A stretch of DNA of 54,607 bases from an uncultured Clostridia bacterium (GCA_934229275.1 CAKQDN010000008.1:1-54607), one strand, 5' to 3'. Counted from the stretch's first letter, positions 6,826 through 15,811 are shown. The notes: generated by a model not told the origin, from the letters alone. Numbers and translations: made by a program.

Positions 6826-8922
6826 TTATTTCAGAAGTTCGTCTATCGTTCTCTTCGTGCGCAGTTCGATATGCGCGCCTGTTACTTCGCAGCCGGGCTT
6901 TACCGGGAGATCGAAGTATCTGTTCGGGTCGAAGTCGGTAAGTTTAACCAAAAGGCTCTTCGGACGGTCGAACTGATTGAGCGACAGTTTGTATTCGAGT
7001 CCGCAGGTAAACCAGTCGGACAGCAGTTTGTCGGGGCGGCTTGCGTCGTAAATCTCCGCGGTGTCGCCGTTGTAGTCGATAACCAGCATGGGTTCGGCGT
7101 CGCAGTCGGACGGATATTCGACGTCTATAAGCCAGGTTTTGTCGCCTTCGGGCATTATGAAGCACGGAGCGGCGGCTTTGGTTTCGGGCAGAATTATCTC
7201 GTACGGCGCGCCCGTCTTTTCGTATACGGTAAGAAGCACTTCTCCGTAGTATTCGGCGTGAATTTTGCCGTCCTGTTCGTATAAAACGCAGGGACTGTCG
7301 GCAACGAACACTCTTTCGCTTAGCTTAAACGCGTGCAGCGACTGCTCGCTCGTCAGCGTTATTATTTCCGCGCTCTCGCCTTCGAATTCGTATACCGGCT
7401 TGTCGTCGGTGAAGAAGAAGTAGCGGTCGCCGAGTCTCGTCAGCGGAGTCGCGTTGGTCGCGATCAGTTTTTTTCCGCGGAGATCGAGGTTGTACGGCAA
7501 CACTGCCATTTGGTCGTTGGCGACATTTACGGGCGGAGTTACGAGCGTTTTGCCGCCGAAATCGAGTTCGAAACGAACGTCTTTGTGGTAGGCAAGGTGT
7601 CTTAAACGGACGTGATTGTTGATGAAAATAAAGCCGCTGCCGTTATTAAAGTCGTGGCGCACCGAGTAGCGGAGCGTGCGGAAGTCGTTCGCCGCTTTTG
7701 CCGAGTCGTCGGGAATAAACGCAAACGCAGCCGCGATTTTGTCGCCCCATTCGTTAAGCATCAGGTGCCTGCGGCGCAGGCGGTCGAACGAGGGATGAGC
7801 GTCGCCGTTTTCACGCAGTACGCCCTGAAAATCGTACGACTTGACCGGCAGATCCCACGGCGAGCCGGACGACGTGGATTCTTCCATGGTGGTCAGTTTG
7901 CCGTCGGGGTTAGTGCCGCCGTGGAACATGTAATAGCCCACGAGCGCGGCGCCCGAGCCTAATTTGCTTACGGTTATCGCTTCGGTGTCGAGCGCGTCGA
8001 TAACCACGCGCCTGTGTTTGGTCATCTGCATACCGCCGCCCATTTCCGCGGTGAGGTAGGGCGTAAGACGCACGTCCACGTCGTATTGGGTCGCGTTTTC
8101 GTGGTCTTTGCGAAGGTCCGCGCCGATAGTCGGGTCGTTCATTGAGTGATTCATAAGATAGTTTCCGCTTTCTTTGAGTTCGGCGGTGGTAGCGTCCCAC
8201 GCGGCGTCGGCGTATCCGCCCGAAACCGGCAGTTCTTCCAGTTCGATAAGCGATGCGTAGCCCCACACGGTCGCGGTGTACAGCGGAGTGATAAAGCCTG
8301 CCTTTATCGCCAGTTCTTTAAGCGTGCGCATGTGGTCGTGACGACGCTCTCTGTCCGGTTCGGCGTACGGCTCGTACTCGTTCTCTATCTGAATTCCGAC
8401 GACCGGTCCGCCGTCCTTCCACATAAGACCTTTGACCTGCTCGCCCAGTTTATCGAAAAAGTGTTCGACGTATTTAAGGTAGGTCGGGTCGTTGGTGCGG
8501 AATCTGAATTTGTTCTGATGCTGAATAAAGTCGGGGAACCCGCCGTTACGGCACTCGCCGTGGCACCACGGACCTATGCGAAGCAGCACTTTCAGCCCGT
8601 TTTTACGGCATAATTCGACGAACGCGCGTACGTCGCGCTGACCCTCGAAGTCGAACCGACCCTCGATTTCTTCGTGATGAATCCAGAATACGTACGTCGC
8701 GATGAGGTCCACGCCGCACGCTTTCATTTTGCATAATTCGCGCTCCCAGTCCTCGCGTTTGTACCTCGCGTAGTGGAATTCGCCCGATACCGGAAGCCAC
8801 GGCTTGCCGTTTATCGCTATGTATCTCGAGTTGACCGTAATCTCGTCGCCGTTCGGGTTTTTGCCGCCGAACGGGGTGGAAGTTATCTCCACGTCGCAGT
8901 CGGGCAGTGTTACTTTATACAT
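6826..8922 (-). CDS. GH35 beta-galactosidase-like glycoside hydrolase
   Basis: A 698-residue enzyme with no signal peptide, so probably cytoplasmic. The GH35 barrel fills roughly residues 35-400. The acid/base motif 'VVGIQIENEYEP' puts E182 at the catalytic position, and 'YLTAEMGGG' puts E293 at the likely nucleophile. 'WLPVSGEFHYARYKREDWE' near 42-60 is the usual GH35 opening. The C-terminal third is beta-rich, as in other members. It removes terminal beta-galactosyl residues, or another sugar if specificity has shifted. Start at the ATG at 8922 after AAGGAGAAAAAAG; a longer in-frame start at 8991 lies inside the promoter. It is a single-gene transcript with an operator-like sequence over the -35. 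Confidence 0.88.
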   Translation of the reverse strand: MYKVTLPDCDVEITSTPFGGKNPNGDEITVNSRYIAINGKPWLPVSGEFHYARYKREDWERELCKMKACGVDLIATYVFWIHHEEIEGRFDFEGQRDVRAFVELCRKNGLKVLLRIGPWCHGECRNGGFPDFIQHQNKFRFRTNDPTYLKYVEHFFDKLGEQVKGLMWKDGGPVVGIQIENEYEPYAEPDRERRHDHMRTLKELAIKAGFITPLYTATVWGYASLIELEELPVSGGYADAAWDATTAELKESGNYLMNHSMNDPTIGADLRKDHENATQYDVDVRLTPYLTAEMGGGMQMTKHRRVVIDALDTEAITVSKLGSGAALVGYYMFHGGTNPDGKLTTMEESTSSGSPWDLPVKSYDFQGVLRENGDAHPSFDRLRRRHLMLNEWGDKIAAAFAFIPDDSAKAANDFRTLRYSVRHDFNNGSGFIFINNHVRLRHLAYHKDVRFELDFGGKTLVTPPVNVANDQMAVLPYNLDLRGKKLIATNATPLTRLGDRYFFFTDDKPVYEFEGESAEIITLTSEQSLHAFKLSERVFVADSPCVLYEQDGKIHAEYYGEVLLTVYEKTGAPYEIILPETKAAAPCFIMPEGDKTWLIDVEYPSDCDAEPMLVIDYNGDTAEIYDASRPDKLLSDWFTCGLEYKLSLNQFDRPKSLLVKLTDFDPNRYFDLPVKPGCEVTGAHIELRTKRTIDELLK

Positions 8923-8990
8923 CTTTTTTCTCCTTGTTATTTTGCTTGCGTCGGGCTTTGTTTCCGCTCGCCCGACCGTTCTTGCTCTCA

Positions 8991-9019
8991 ATTATATCAT
9001 ATTAAAATTTGCGCTGCAA
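8991..9019 (-). promoter_or_regulatory. Promoter of the GH35 gene
   Basis: TTGCAG (9019-9014), 17 bases, TATAAT (8996-8991) on the minus strand. Confidence 0.75.
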
Positions 9020-9035
9020 GCGATTGCAAGCGCTT
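9015..9035. promoter_or_regulatory. cre/LacI-type operator over the GH35 -35 region
   Basis: TGCAAGCGATTGCA followed directly by AGCGCTT contains two overlapping half-palindromes of the kind bound by LacI/CcpA family proteins; TGCAAGCGATTGCA fits the core of the Firmicutes cre pattern. Being on the -35, it should repress. Confidence 0.55.
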
Positions 9036-9045
9036 TTTCTTTTTT

Positions 9046-9371
9046 GCTTACTTTTTTTGCAAAAAAGTAAGCAAAAAAACTTTTGAGACAGGTGTACGTT
9101 GAGGAAAAAGTGCGTTTTTCTGCTTAGGCGAAAGTTTGATGACGCACTATCGACCTTTTTTGTAGGGACAGGCGTCCGTTGGCTGTCCGCCATACTTTTT
9201 TGGAAAAAAGTAGGCAAAAAACTTTTGAGTCAGGATTGTTTGGCAAATGCACTCTCTGCTTCTTTCCGTAGGGGAGGGGCGCGACGCGTTAAGCGAATAG
9301 TCCGGTGGACTATTCGTAGCCAAAGCGGGGAGCAATTTATAATTGCGACCCGGACTCCACCCTCCCGCAAA
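9046..9371. repeat. Repeat cluster B upstream of the GH35 gene
   Basis: The gene-free stretch 9036-9544 is mostly dispersed modules. R5 hairpin plus AAAAAACTTTTGAG tail lies at 9046-9087 and 9192-9229. R2 (GTAGGGACAGGCGTCC...GGCTGTCC) lies at about 9165-9190. R1 lies at about 9268-9371 and is interrupted by a 75-base insert containing two further palindromes (GAATAGTCC-GGT-GGACTATTC and GCAATTTATAATTGC). From 9372 to 9544 I recognise nothing. Confidence 0.85.
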
Positions 9372-9544
9372 CTCTAAAATCACGTCCTCTTTTCACCCGT
9401 CCCGACCGCAAAAAATCGCCCGAAAATTGTCCGAAAATCATCCGGAATACACCCGAAAATCGCGCCGTCGCACTCACATTCTACGAACCGCCGGAAAAGT
9501 CAATTTTCGGCAAAATCGCATAAGCAAACATTATTCTACTGCAA

Positions 9545-9608
9545 AACTAAGCGTAAACTGCGGGTAACTAAGCGTAAACTGCGGGTCATCCGCACTTTAC
9601 GCTTAGTC
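9545..9608. repeat. 21-bp tandem duplication plus inverted arm
   Basis: The 21-base unit starting AACTAAGCGTAAACTGC occurs twice in tandem (9545-9565, 9566-9586). It is followed by CAT and then CCGCACTTTACGCTTAG (9590-9606), which pairs with the second copy over 17 bases with one mismatch, ending in a T-rich run. It looks like a terminator hairpin with an extra upstream arm, but no gene on the plus strand ends before it. It may be the end of an unannotated transcript or an upstream control element of the promoter at 9616. Confidence 0.7.
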
Positions 9609-9615
9609 TTTTTCC

Positions 9616-9645
9616 TTGATTCTCGAGGGTTGATAGTGGTATAAT
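9616..9645 (+). promoter_or_regulatory. Promoter of the HTH/BspA operon
   Basis: TTGATT (9616-9621), 18 bases, TATAAT (9640-9645). Confidence 0.75.
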
Positions 9646-9721
9646 TATAGCGTCAAAGGGAAACGGTAACGCGTTTTCCGCGGACGGCGCCGTCTGCTCA
9701 TAACCGAAAGGAGGCAGACAA

Positions 9722-10159
9722 ATGAAAACCAATCTCATACTCAAACTGTACGACTCGCTCATAAACGGCGAGGTCGTGTCGCGCGAAAAATTTTGCCGCA
9801 AGTACGCGATTTCCGCGCGCACTTTCTATCGCTATATCGATGACGTCCGCGGCTTTCTGCAGTCCGAACATCCCGACAGTCCGCTCGCCAAAACCGGCAT
9901 CGACAACTGCTACTATATAAAGGTTGCCGCGAAACCCGGTGCGAAAAAATCGTCGCTACCACGCCGCCTCGAACCCGATTCCGCTGCTGCTGAATCCGTC
10001 GACCTCGCCGAAGTCGCATCCACCTGCTCCGACACAGTCGAGCCCGTCGAACCCGATACGAGCGAACCCGACCTTTTCGTCGAGTCCGACCCTGCCGCTT
10101 TCGAGTCCGACGCGCCTGTATTCGCTCAGCCGGAAGCCGAGCCGTCCGCAATAATGTAA
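9722..10159 (+). CDS. Small HTH protein with acidic low-complexity tail
   Basis: A 145-residue protein. Residues 1-65 look like an HTH_11/WYL-type DNA-binding domain: 'VVSREKFCRKYAISARTFYRYIDDVRGFL' is a helix-turn-helix followed by the usual recognition helix. Residues about 85-145 are rich in Glu, Asp, Ser, Pro and Ala with no predicted fold. The WYL ligand-binding domain normally attached to such an HTH is missing. The gene has a strong ribosome site (AAAGGAGGCAGACAA) and its own promoter, and lies 51 bases before the BspA-type lipoprotein gene, so it may control it. Function beyond DNA binding is unknown. Confidence 0.7.
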   Translation: MKTNLILKLYDSLINGEVVSREKFCRKYAISARTFYRYIDDVRGFLQSEHPDSPLAKTGIDNCYYIKVAAKPGAKKSSLPRRLEPDSAAAESVDLAEVASTCSDTVEPVEPDTSEPDLFVESDPAAFESDAPVFAQPEAEPSAIM

Positions 10160-10210
10160 CCGACGCCGCACCGTGCGCCGAATAAATAATCAATAAAGGA
10201 GAAAAACAAA

Positions 10211-11830
10211 ATGAAAAAACCTGTTAAAGTTTTGATTGCAGTCGTCGTAAGCGCGCTGTTGCTTGCGTCGCTTTTCACCCTCTCGGCATGCAAGTGCGAG
10301 TGTGATCACGAAAATAAAAGTTGCACCTGTAATCACGAAAACGCAAATGCAAAATGCGAACACGAGTACGAAAACGGCAAATGCACGCATTGCGGAGCGT
10401 GGGTCATCACCGAAGGTGTGGAATACGCGCTCACGGAGGACGGCGACTCGTACGGCGTAATCGGCTACAAGTCCCGCGCTGCAGCGGAAGTATATATTCT
10501 TCCCGAATATAACGGTAAGCCCGTCACGACGATTTTCAATAGTGCTTTTACGAACAGTAATATCGTAAGCGTACATATTCCCGATTCCGTTACAACGATA
10601 GAAGATGGTTATAGTAATGCTGATGGAGAATGCTTAGGCGCATTTGGTAATTGCGAGCGTTTGCAAAGCGTAGTTATGGGCAATGGAGTAACGAGTATAG
10701 GAATTAGTGCGTTCTATGGATGCGATAATCTTATATACAATGAGTATGATAATGCATTGTATTTGGGGAATAAGGATAATCCTCGTGTGGTGTTGATCAG
10801 CGTGAACAAAGACATAACGTCGTTTGAGATTAACGAGAAAACGAAAGTTATTTATGAAAAAGCGTTCTTTGGCTGCAACAGTTTAACGAGCATAACTATC
10901 CCGGACAGCGTGACGAGCATAGGATGGGGTGCGTTCGCAAGATGCAGCAGTTTGACGAGTATAACGATTCCGGATAGTGTGACGAGCATAGGGGAAAGTG
11001 AGTTCTCTGAATGCAGCAGTCTAACGAGCATAACCATTCCGAACAGTGTGACGAGCATAGGATGGGGTGCGTTCGCAAGATGCAGCAGTTTGACGAGTAT
11101 AACGATTCCGGATAGTGTTACGAGCATAGGAGATTATGCGTTCTATGGCTGCAGCGGGCTAAAGAGCATAACGATCCCGAACAGCGTGACGAGTATAGAA
11201 GAAAGTGCGTTCTCTGGCTGCAGCGCACTTACGAGCGTAACTATTGGGAACGGCGTAACGAGCATAGGGGAAAGTACGTTCAGAGGGTGCAGCAGTCTAA
11301 CGAATATTACGATCCCGAACAGCGTGACGAGCATAGGGGAAAGCGCGTTCAGAGGGTGCAGTAGTCTAACGAATATTACGATTCCGGATAGCGTAACGAG
11401 CATAGGATATTTTGCATTCGATGATTGCAGTGGTCTTAAATATAATGAGTATGATAATGCATTGTATTTGGGGAATAAGGATAATCCGTATGTGGTGTTG
11501 ATAAAAGCGAAAAACAGAGATATAACATCGTGTGAGATTAACGAGAAAACGAAATTTATTTATGACGGCGCGTTCTTTGGCGACATCAAACTGACGAGTA
11601 TAATAGTTCCGGATAGTGTAACGACCATAGGACTTAGTGCGTTCTCTAACTGCAGCGGACTGACAAGCGTAACGATCCCAAACAGTGTAACAAGAATCGG
11701 ACAGTATGCGTTCAGCGGTTGTAGTAACCTTACAGAAGTCAATTACAAAGGTACGGAAGAGCAGTGGAATAAGATTGCGATTGGCAATAATAATGATTAT
11801 TTGTTAAAAGCAAAGAGAAATTATATTTAA
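10211..11830 (+). CDS. BspA-type leucine-rich repeat lipoprotein
   Basis: A 539-residue exported lipoprotein. A signal peptide ends in lipobox 'LSAC' with the lipidated cysteine at C27. A Cys/His-rich stretch (residues 27-60, ending 'KCTHCGAW') resembles a small zinc ribbon. The remainder is LRR_5 repeats of 23 residues with the consensus 'SLTSITIPDSVTSIG..AF..C'. Eight units are in perfect tandem from about residue 223 to 406, with more divergent ones before and after. A 'YNEYDNALYLGNKDNP' block occurs twice, flanking the array. BspA-type proteins bind host or bacterial surfaces. It ends with the common 'YKGTEEQWNKI' cap. The repeat region is visibly more A+T-rich than the 5' end. Confidence 0.9.
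   Translation: MKKPVKVLIAVVVSALLLASLFTLSACKCECDHENKSCTCNHENANAKCEHEYENGKCTHCGAWVITEGVEYALTEDGDSYGVIGYKSRAAAEVYILPEYNGKPVTTIFNSAFTNSNIVSVHIPDSVTTIEDGYSNADGECLGAFGNCERLQSVVMGNGVTSIGISAFYGCDNLIYNEYDNALYLGNKDNPRVVLISVNKDITSFEINEKTKVIYEKAFFGCNSLTSITIPDSVTSIGWGAFARCSSLTSITIPDSVTSIGESEFSECSSLTSITIPNSVTSIGWGAFARCSSLTSITIPDSVTSIGDYAFYGCSGLKSITIPNSVTSIEESAFSGCSALTSVTIGNGVTSIGESTFRGCSSLTNITIPNSVTSIGESAFRGCSSLTNITIPDSVTSIGYFAFDDCSGLKYNEYDNALYLGNKDNPYVVLIKAKNRDITSCEINEKTKFIYDGAFFGDIKLTSIIVPDSVTTIGLSAFSNCSGLTSVTIPNSVTRIGQYAFSGCSNLTEVNYKGTEEQWNKIAIGNNNDYLLKAKRNYI
10870..11430 (+). repeat. Eight 69-bp tandem repeats inside the BspA-type gene
   Basis: Each unit encodes 23 residues. Units 1 and 3 (about 10911-10990 and 11049-11128) are almost identical at the DNA level over more than 70 bases, while intervening units differ. 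This points to recent duplication or gene conversion with a 138-bp period. Units 6 to 8 share a second near-identical sub-type. Confidence 0.85.
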
Positions 11831-11866
11831 TAAAATAGGTTTTCGATAATTTTAAATAAGGTAACG

Positions 11867-11904
11867 ACAAAAAGCACGGCGAGAGGAGCGTCGTGTTTTT
11901 TGTG
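11867..11904 (+). terminator. Terminator after the BspA-type gene
   Basis: ACAAAAAGCACGGCG pairs with CGTCGTGTTTTTTGT across a short loop, with two G-U pairs, followed by a T-run. Confidence 0.75.
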
Positions 11905-11929
11905 TTAATTGGGGATGAATGACCCTTTC

Positions 11930-12216
11930 CGTCGCGGTGAACCGCGCCACCTCTCCCGGAGGGCGAGGCTTTAAAGTGCGTCTATCCACACAACATTAAA
12001 AACAAGGTTGGTTCATCCGCCACGCATAAGCGGAAAAACCAACCTTGTTTTAACTATACTCTTAACTCAAAAGTTTTTAGTCTACGTTTTTTACAAAAAA
12101 GCATGTCGGACAGCCAACGGACGCCTGTCCCTACAATAAAGAGGTCAAAAGTGCGTCTATCAAACTCTCCATAACTCAAAAGTTTTTTGTCCGCTTTTTT
12201 TCAAAAAAGCGGGTTA
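11930..12216. repeat. Repeat cluster C between convergent genes
   Basis: The gap 11831-12213 holds only the terminator and modules. R3 (CCCTTTCCGTCGCGG...GGCGAGGCTTTAAAG) lies at about 11922-11975. The R6 hairpin (CAAGGTTGGTT...AACCAACCTTG) lies at 12003-12049. R5 lies at 12066-12103. R2 lies at about 12104-12135. A second R5 (12175-12216) ends inside the stop codon of the ABC gene that follows. Confidence 0.85.
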
Positions 12217-13992
12217 TTTTTGGAACTGAACGGAGTAGAGGTTGTAGTAGAAACCGCGTTTAGCCATAAGCGACTCGTGATTGCCCTGTTCGATGACGTT
12301 GCCGTCTTTCATGACGAGAATGACGTCGGCTTCGCGGATAGTGGACAGTCGGTGCGCGACGATAAACGACGTTTTGCCCTTTGTCGCGGCGGCGAAAGCG
12401 TCCTGAATTTTAAGTTCCGTACGCGTATCGATGGAGGAGGTCGCCTCGTCGAGAATGAGCAGATCGGGATGCACGAGCAGCACTCTCGCAATGCAGAGAA
12501 GTTGCTTCTGACCCTGCGAAATATTGCCGCCGTCCTCGGTCATCACGGTGTTGTAGCCGTCGGGCAGTCGCATGATAAACGAATGAATGTGCGCCTTTTT
12601 AGCCGCTTCGATAACCTCGTCCTCGGTCGCATCGGGCTTACCGTAGGAAATATTATCGAACACCGTGCCTTTTTTAATCCAGGTATCCTGCAAAACCATG
12701 CCGAACGAACGCCTGTATCCGTCGCGATTGAACGAGCGGATAGACTCGCCGTCGAGCAGAATCTCGCCGCTGCCAACGTCGTAGAACCGCATGAGAAGGT
12801 TAATGAGCGTGGTTTTTCCGCAGCCGGTCGGACCGACTATCGCGATTTTCTGACCGCTTTTAACCGAAAGATTGAAGTTTTCGATGAGCGGACGAGCAGG
12901 GTCGTAACTGAAACAAACGGACGAAAAGTCCATATCTCCGCGCACGTTTTCGGGAGAGGGGAGCGTGCTTTCGTCGGGCAGTTCCGCTTCTTCGAGCAGG
13001 TCGAACACGCGTTTCGCGCCGCTGAGCGCGGTCTGAACCTCGGTTATGACGCCGGTTATTTCGTTGAACGGCTTGGTGTACTGATTGGCGTACGAAAGCG
13101 TGCAGGAAAGTCCGCCGACGGACAGCGCGGACATGCTTATGCCGAGCACGACCGGGTTGTCGCCCTGAATGACGATGTACGCGCCGAGCGCCGCAACCGC
13201 CAGATATATAACCGCGTTAATAAACCGCGTGCAGGGGTTGATGAGCGCCGAGAAAAACGCCGCGTCCTGACCGTATTTTTTCATGCGTACGTTGACTTTC
13301 TCGAACGCGCCCTCGACGTGATCCTTTTTGTCGAACAGCGCGATCATCTTCTGATTGCCCACCGTTTCGTTGAGCAGCGAACTCATTTCGCCGCGCGTTT
13401 TAGCCTGATTCGCGAACGAATCGTGGCAGCCTTTTGCGATAAAGTACGCCACGAACAGCGAAATCGGCGTTAACAGCACGACCGCGACTGCTATAAGCCA
13501 GTTCTGCAAAAGCATGAACACGAGCGTGCCTATTATGGTGATTATTCCCGTAAACAACTGCTGAAAACCCTGAAGCAAGCCGTCGGAAATCTGATCGATG
13601 TCGTTGACGATAACCGAAAGAAGGTCGCCGCGCTTGTGACTGTCGATGAACTTTACCGGCACCGCGTGAATTTTGGCGAACGCGTTCTTGCGAAGGTCGC
13701 CGATAGCGCGGTAGGACGCCACGTTGATAAAGTATGACGCCAGGTACTGGAACAAAAACGCCGCGCCCACGCTTGTCGCAAGCAGAATAATATAGTAAAT
13801 AACCTTTTCGAAATCGACGTCGTTCTTGCCGACGATGTAGTCCACCGCCCGTCCGATGATAACCGGAGCGAGCAGCGTCGCAACCACCTGAAACAGCGAG
13901 CATACGAGCGCGATTATTATAAACGCCACGTGCGGCTTGATATAACCCAGTAATTTTTTTACGGTTTTGTCTTTGCTTTTTACGCGCGTCAT
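12214..13992 (-). CDS. ABC exporter half-transporter, catalytically competent subunit
   Basis: A 592-residue fusion of a six-helix membrane domain (residues about 20-310) and an ATPase domain. Walker A is 'GPTGCGKTT', Walker B 'LLILDEATSS' with the catalytic glutamate, and the switch histidine is in 'VAHRL'. The signature motif is altered to 'NISQGQKQ' instead of LSGGQ. That fits a heterodimeric exporter, in which this altered signature completes the degenerate ATP site of its partner. It overlaps the partner gene by four bases (ATGA). Multidrug, lipid or peptide export is usual for the family. Its stop codon coincides with the edge of an R5 repeat. Confidence 0.92.
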   Translation of the reverse strand: MTRVKSKDKTVKKLLGYIKPHVAFIIIALVCSLFQVVATLLAPVIIGRAVDYIVGKNDVDFEKVIYYIILLATSVGAAFLFQYLASYFINVASYRAIGDLRKNAFAKIHAVPVKFIDSHKRGDLLSVIVNDIDQISDGLLQGFQQLFTGIITIIGTLVFMLLQNWLIAVAVVLLTPISLFVAYFIAKGCHDSFANQAKTRGEMSSLLNETVGNQKMIALFDKKDHVEGAFEKVNVRMKKYGQDAAFFSALINPCTRFINAVIYLAVAALGAYIVIQGDNPVVLGISMSALSVGGLSCTLSYANQYTKPFNEITGVITEVQTALSGAKRVFDLLEEAELPDESTLPSPENVRGDMDFSSVCFSYDPARPLIENFNLSVKSGQKIAIVGPTGCGKTTLINLLMRFYDVGSGEILLDGESIRSFNRDGYRRSFGMVLQDTWIKKGTVFDNISYGKPDATEDEVIEAAKKAHIHSFIMRLPDGYNTVMTEDGGNISQGQKQLLCIARVLLVHPDLLILDEATSSIDTRTELKIQDAFAAATKGKTSFIVAHRLSTIREADVILVMKDGNVIEQGNHESLMAKRGFYYNLYSVQFQK

Positions 13993-15722
13993 ACTCTGTC
14001 CTCCTCGGCAACCTGCGAATTGTAAATCTCACGATACTCGGGGCAGGAAGCAAGCAGTTGCGTGTGCGTGCCGGCTCCGGCTATTTCCCCGTCGTCGAGC
14101 ACGAGAATAAGGTCCATCGCCTGCATGGAAGTCGCTCTCTGCGAAATGACCACCGTCGTCATGCCGGCGCAGTCTTCGCGAAGCGCCTTTCGAAGCGCGG
14201 CGTCGGTCGCAAAGTCCAGTGCCGACGAACTGTCGTCGAGTATCAGAATATCCGGGCTTCCCACGAGCGCGCGTGCGACGTTAAGACGTTGCTTCTGTCC
14301 GCCCGAGAAGTTGTTGCCGCCCTCGGAAACCGGCTCGTCCAAGCCGCCCGGTTTTTTACTAACGAATTCGTACGCCTGAGCGGTTTTAAGCGCGGCGACG
14401 AGTTCTTCGTCGGACGCGTCCTGTTTGCGCCATAAAAGATTGCTCTTAACCGTACCGGAGAACAAAACCGACTTCTGCATGGCGTAGCCTATCATTTGAG
14501 TGCGTTCGGCTGCGGTGTACTCGTACACGTCGTGACCGAACAGTTTAAGGCTTCCGCCCGATATTTCGTACAGTCCTGCGATAAGTTGCACGAGCGTGCT
14601 TTTACCGCTGCCCGTACCGCCGACTATGCCCAGCGTCTGACCCTTTTCAAGCGTGAAGTTTATGTCCGACAGCGTGTTTTTGCCGCTTCCCGAATAGGAA
14701 AAGTCGAGATTTTTCGCCTCGATTGCGGGAGCGGAATAGTCGGGAGTCGCTCCGTCGCCGCCGCGCTTGGTGACGGGAGTCGCGAACACTTCGTTAATGC
14801 GTTTCGCACTTGCCGACGCGCGCGAGAAAGTCACGACGAGGTTTGCAAGCACCGCAAGCGCGATCATTATCTGCGTCAGATAGTTGATAAGCGCGATAAC
14901 AGCGCCCTGCGTCAGATTGCCTGCGTAAACCTGCTTGCCACCCAGCCATAAAACCAGTATGACGGCGGCGTTCACGATAGCGTAAGACGCGGGGTTTGTG
15001 AGATTGCTTATTTTGCCGATCGCTATCGAAAGCGCGGTCATTTTATCGTTTTTGTCGTTGAATTCGGCTTTTTCGCGCTCCCCTCTCGAAAATGCGCGGA
15101 TAACGCGAACGCCGTTAAGGTTTTCGCGGACCGAGAGCGACACGTCGTCGAGTAGTCCTCTCGCAACGCCGTACGAGCGGAACGAGTGCGACATGACGAA
15201 GTACAGCACGACCGCTATGAGAAGCGACGCCCCTATGAATACGAGCGACAGCGCGGGCGCAATGGAAACCGCCATTATAATCGAGCCTATCACGACGAAC
15301 GGAGCGCGCGTCACGAGACGAATGAACATCGCGACGCCCTGCTGGCACTGCGTAGTGTCGCCGACCAGTCTGGTCATCAGCGAAGGCGCGCCGAATTTAT
15401 CCACGTCCGCCTGCGAAAGCGAGTTGATGTGCTCGTATAAGCCGCGGCGAAGATTGGTTCCGAAGCCCATCGACGCGCGCGACGCGAAATACTGCGCCAC
15501 GAGCGCGAAGCACAGTCCCACCGCCGCCAGAATAAGCATGTACAAAGCGTAACGGATAAGCAGCGAATAGTCGCCTGCCTGACCTGCCGGAATCGCCTCG
15601 TCTATGATTTTCGCAACCACTACGGGAACGAGCAGTTCGAGAATTGCCTCGACCAGTTTGAAAAGCGGTCCGAGTACCGTTTTGACGCGGTAGCCTTTCA
15701 GGAAAGAAAGAAGTTTTATCAT
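13989..15722 (-). CDS. ABC exporter half-transporter, degenerate-site subunit
   Basis: A 577-residue partner of the following gene, with six membrane helices and an ATPase domain. Walker A 'GGTGSGKST' and signature 'NFSGGQKQ' are intact. Walker B reads 'ILILDDSSSALD', with Asp in place of the catalytic Glu, and the H-loop reads 'ISQRATSM', with Gln in place of His. These are the hallmark losses of the non-hydrolysing site in heterodimeric exporters of the BmrCD/TM287-288 type. The two genes therefore encode one asymmetric pump. It is the first gene of the operon, starting after AAGGAG. Confidence 0.92.
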   Translation of the reverse strand: MIKLLSFLKGYRVKTVLGPLFKLVEAILELLVPVVVAKIIDEAIPAGQAGDYSLLIRYALYMLILAAVGLCFALVAQYFASRASMGFGTNLRRGLYEHINSLSQADVDKFGAPSLMTRLVGDTTQCQQGVAMFIRLVTRAPFVVIGSIIMAVSIAPALSLVFIGASLLIAVVLYFVMSHSFRSYGVARGLLDDVSLSVRENLNGVRVIRAFSRGEREKAEFNDKNDKMTALSIAIGKISNLTNPASYAIVNAAVILVLWLGGKQVYAGNLTQGAVIALINYLTQIMIALAVLANLVVTFSRASASAKRINEVFATPVTKRGGDGATPDYSAPAIEAKNLDFSYSGSGKNTLSDINFTLEKGQTLGIVGGTGSGKSTLVQLIAGLYEISGGSLKLFGHDVYEYTAAERTQMIGYAMQKSVLFSGTVKSNLLWRKQDASDEELVAALKTAQAYEFVSKKPGGLDEPVSEGGNNFSGGQKQRLNVARALVGSPDILILDDSSSALDFATDAALRKALREDCAGMTTVVISQRATSMQAMDLILVLDDGEIAGAGTHTQLLASCPEYREIYNSQVAEEDRV

Positions 15723-15753
15723 TTTTTACTCCTTTTGAAGTTTTGCAAGCAAA

Positions 15754-15782
15754 ATAATAACACATTTCATCATAAAAGTAAA
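15754..15782 (-). promoter_or_regulatory. Promoter of the heterodimeric ABC exporter operon
   Basis: TTTACT (15782-15777), 17 bases, TATTAT (15759-15754) on the minus strand. It is a weaker match than the divergent promoter beside it. Confidence 0.6.
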
Positions 15783-15811
15783 CTCATTTTACGCGTATGC
15801 GCGCGATAGGT

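Noticed and set aside
9099..9383. Short open frames inside repeat cluster B
   Set aside because: They run through dispersed modules that also occur at 36813-37020 and 43548-43766 in other frames, so they are not coding.
12187..13473. Plus-strand 428-codon open frame opposite the ABC exporter
   Set aside because: The minus strand encodes clear Walker A, Walker B and signature motifs; the plus frame starts inside an R5 repeat.
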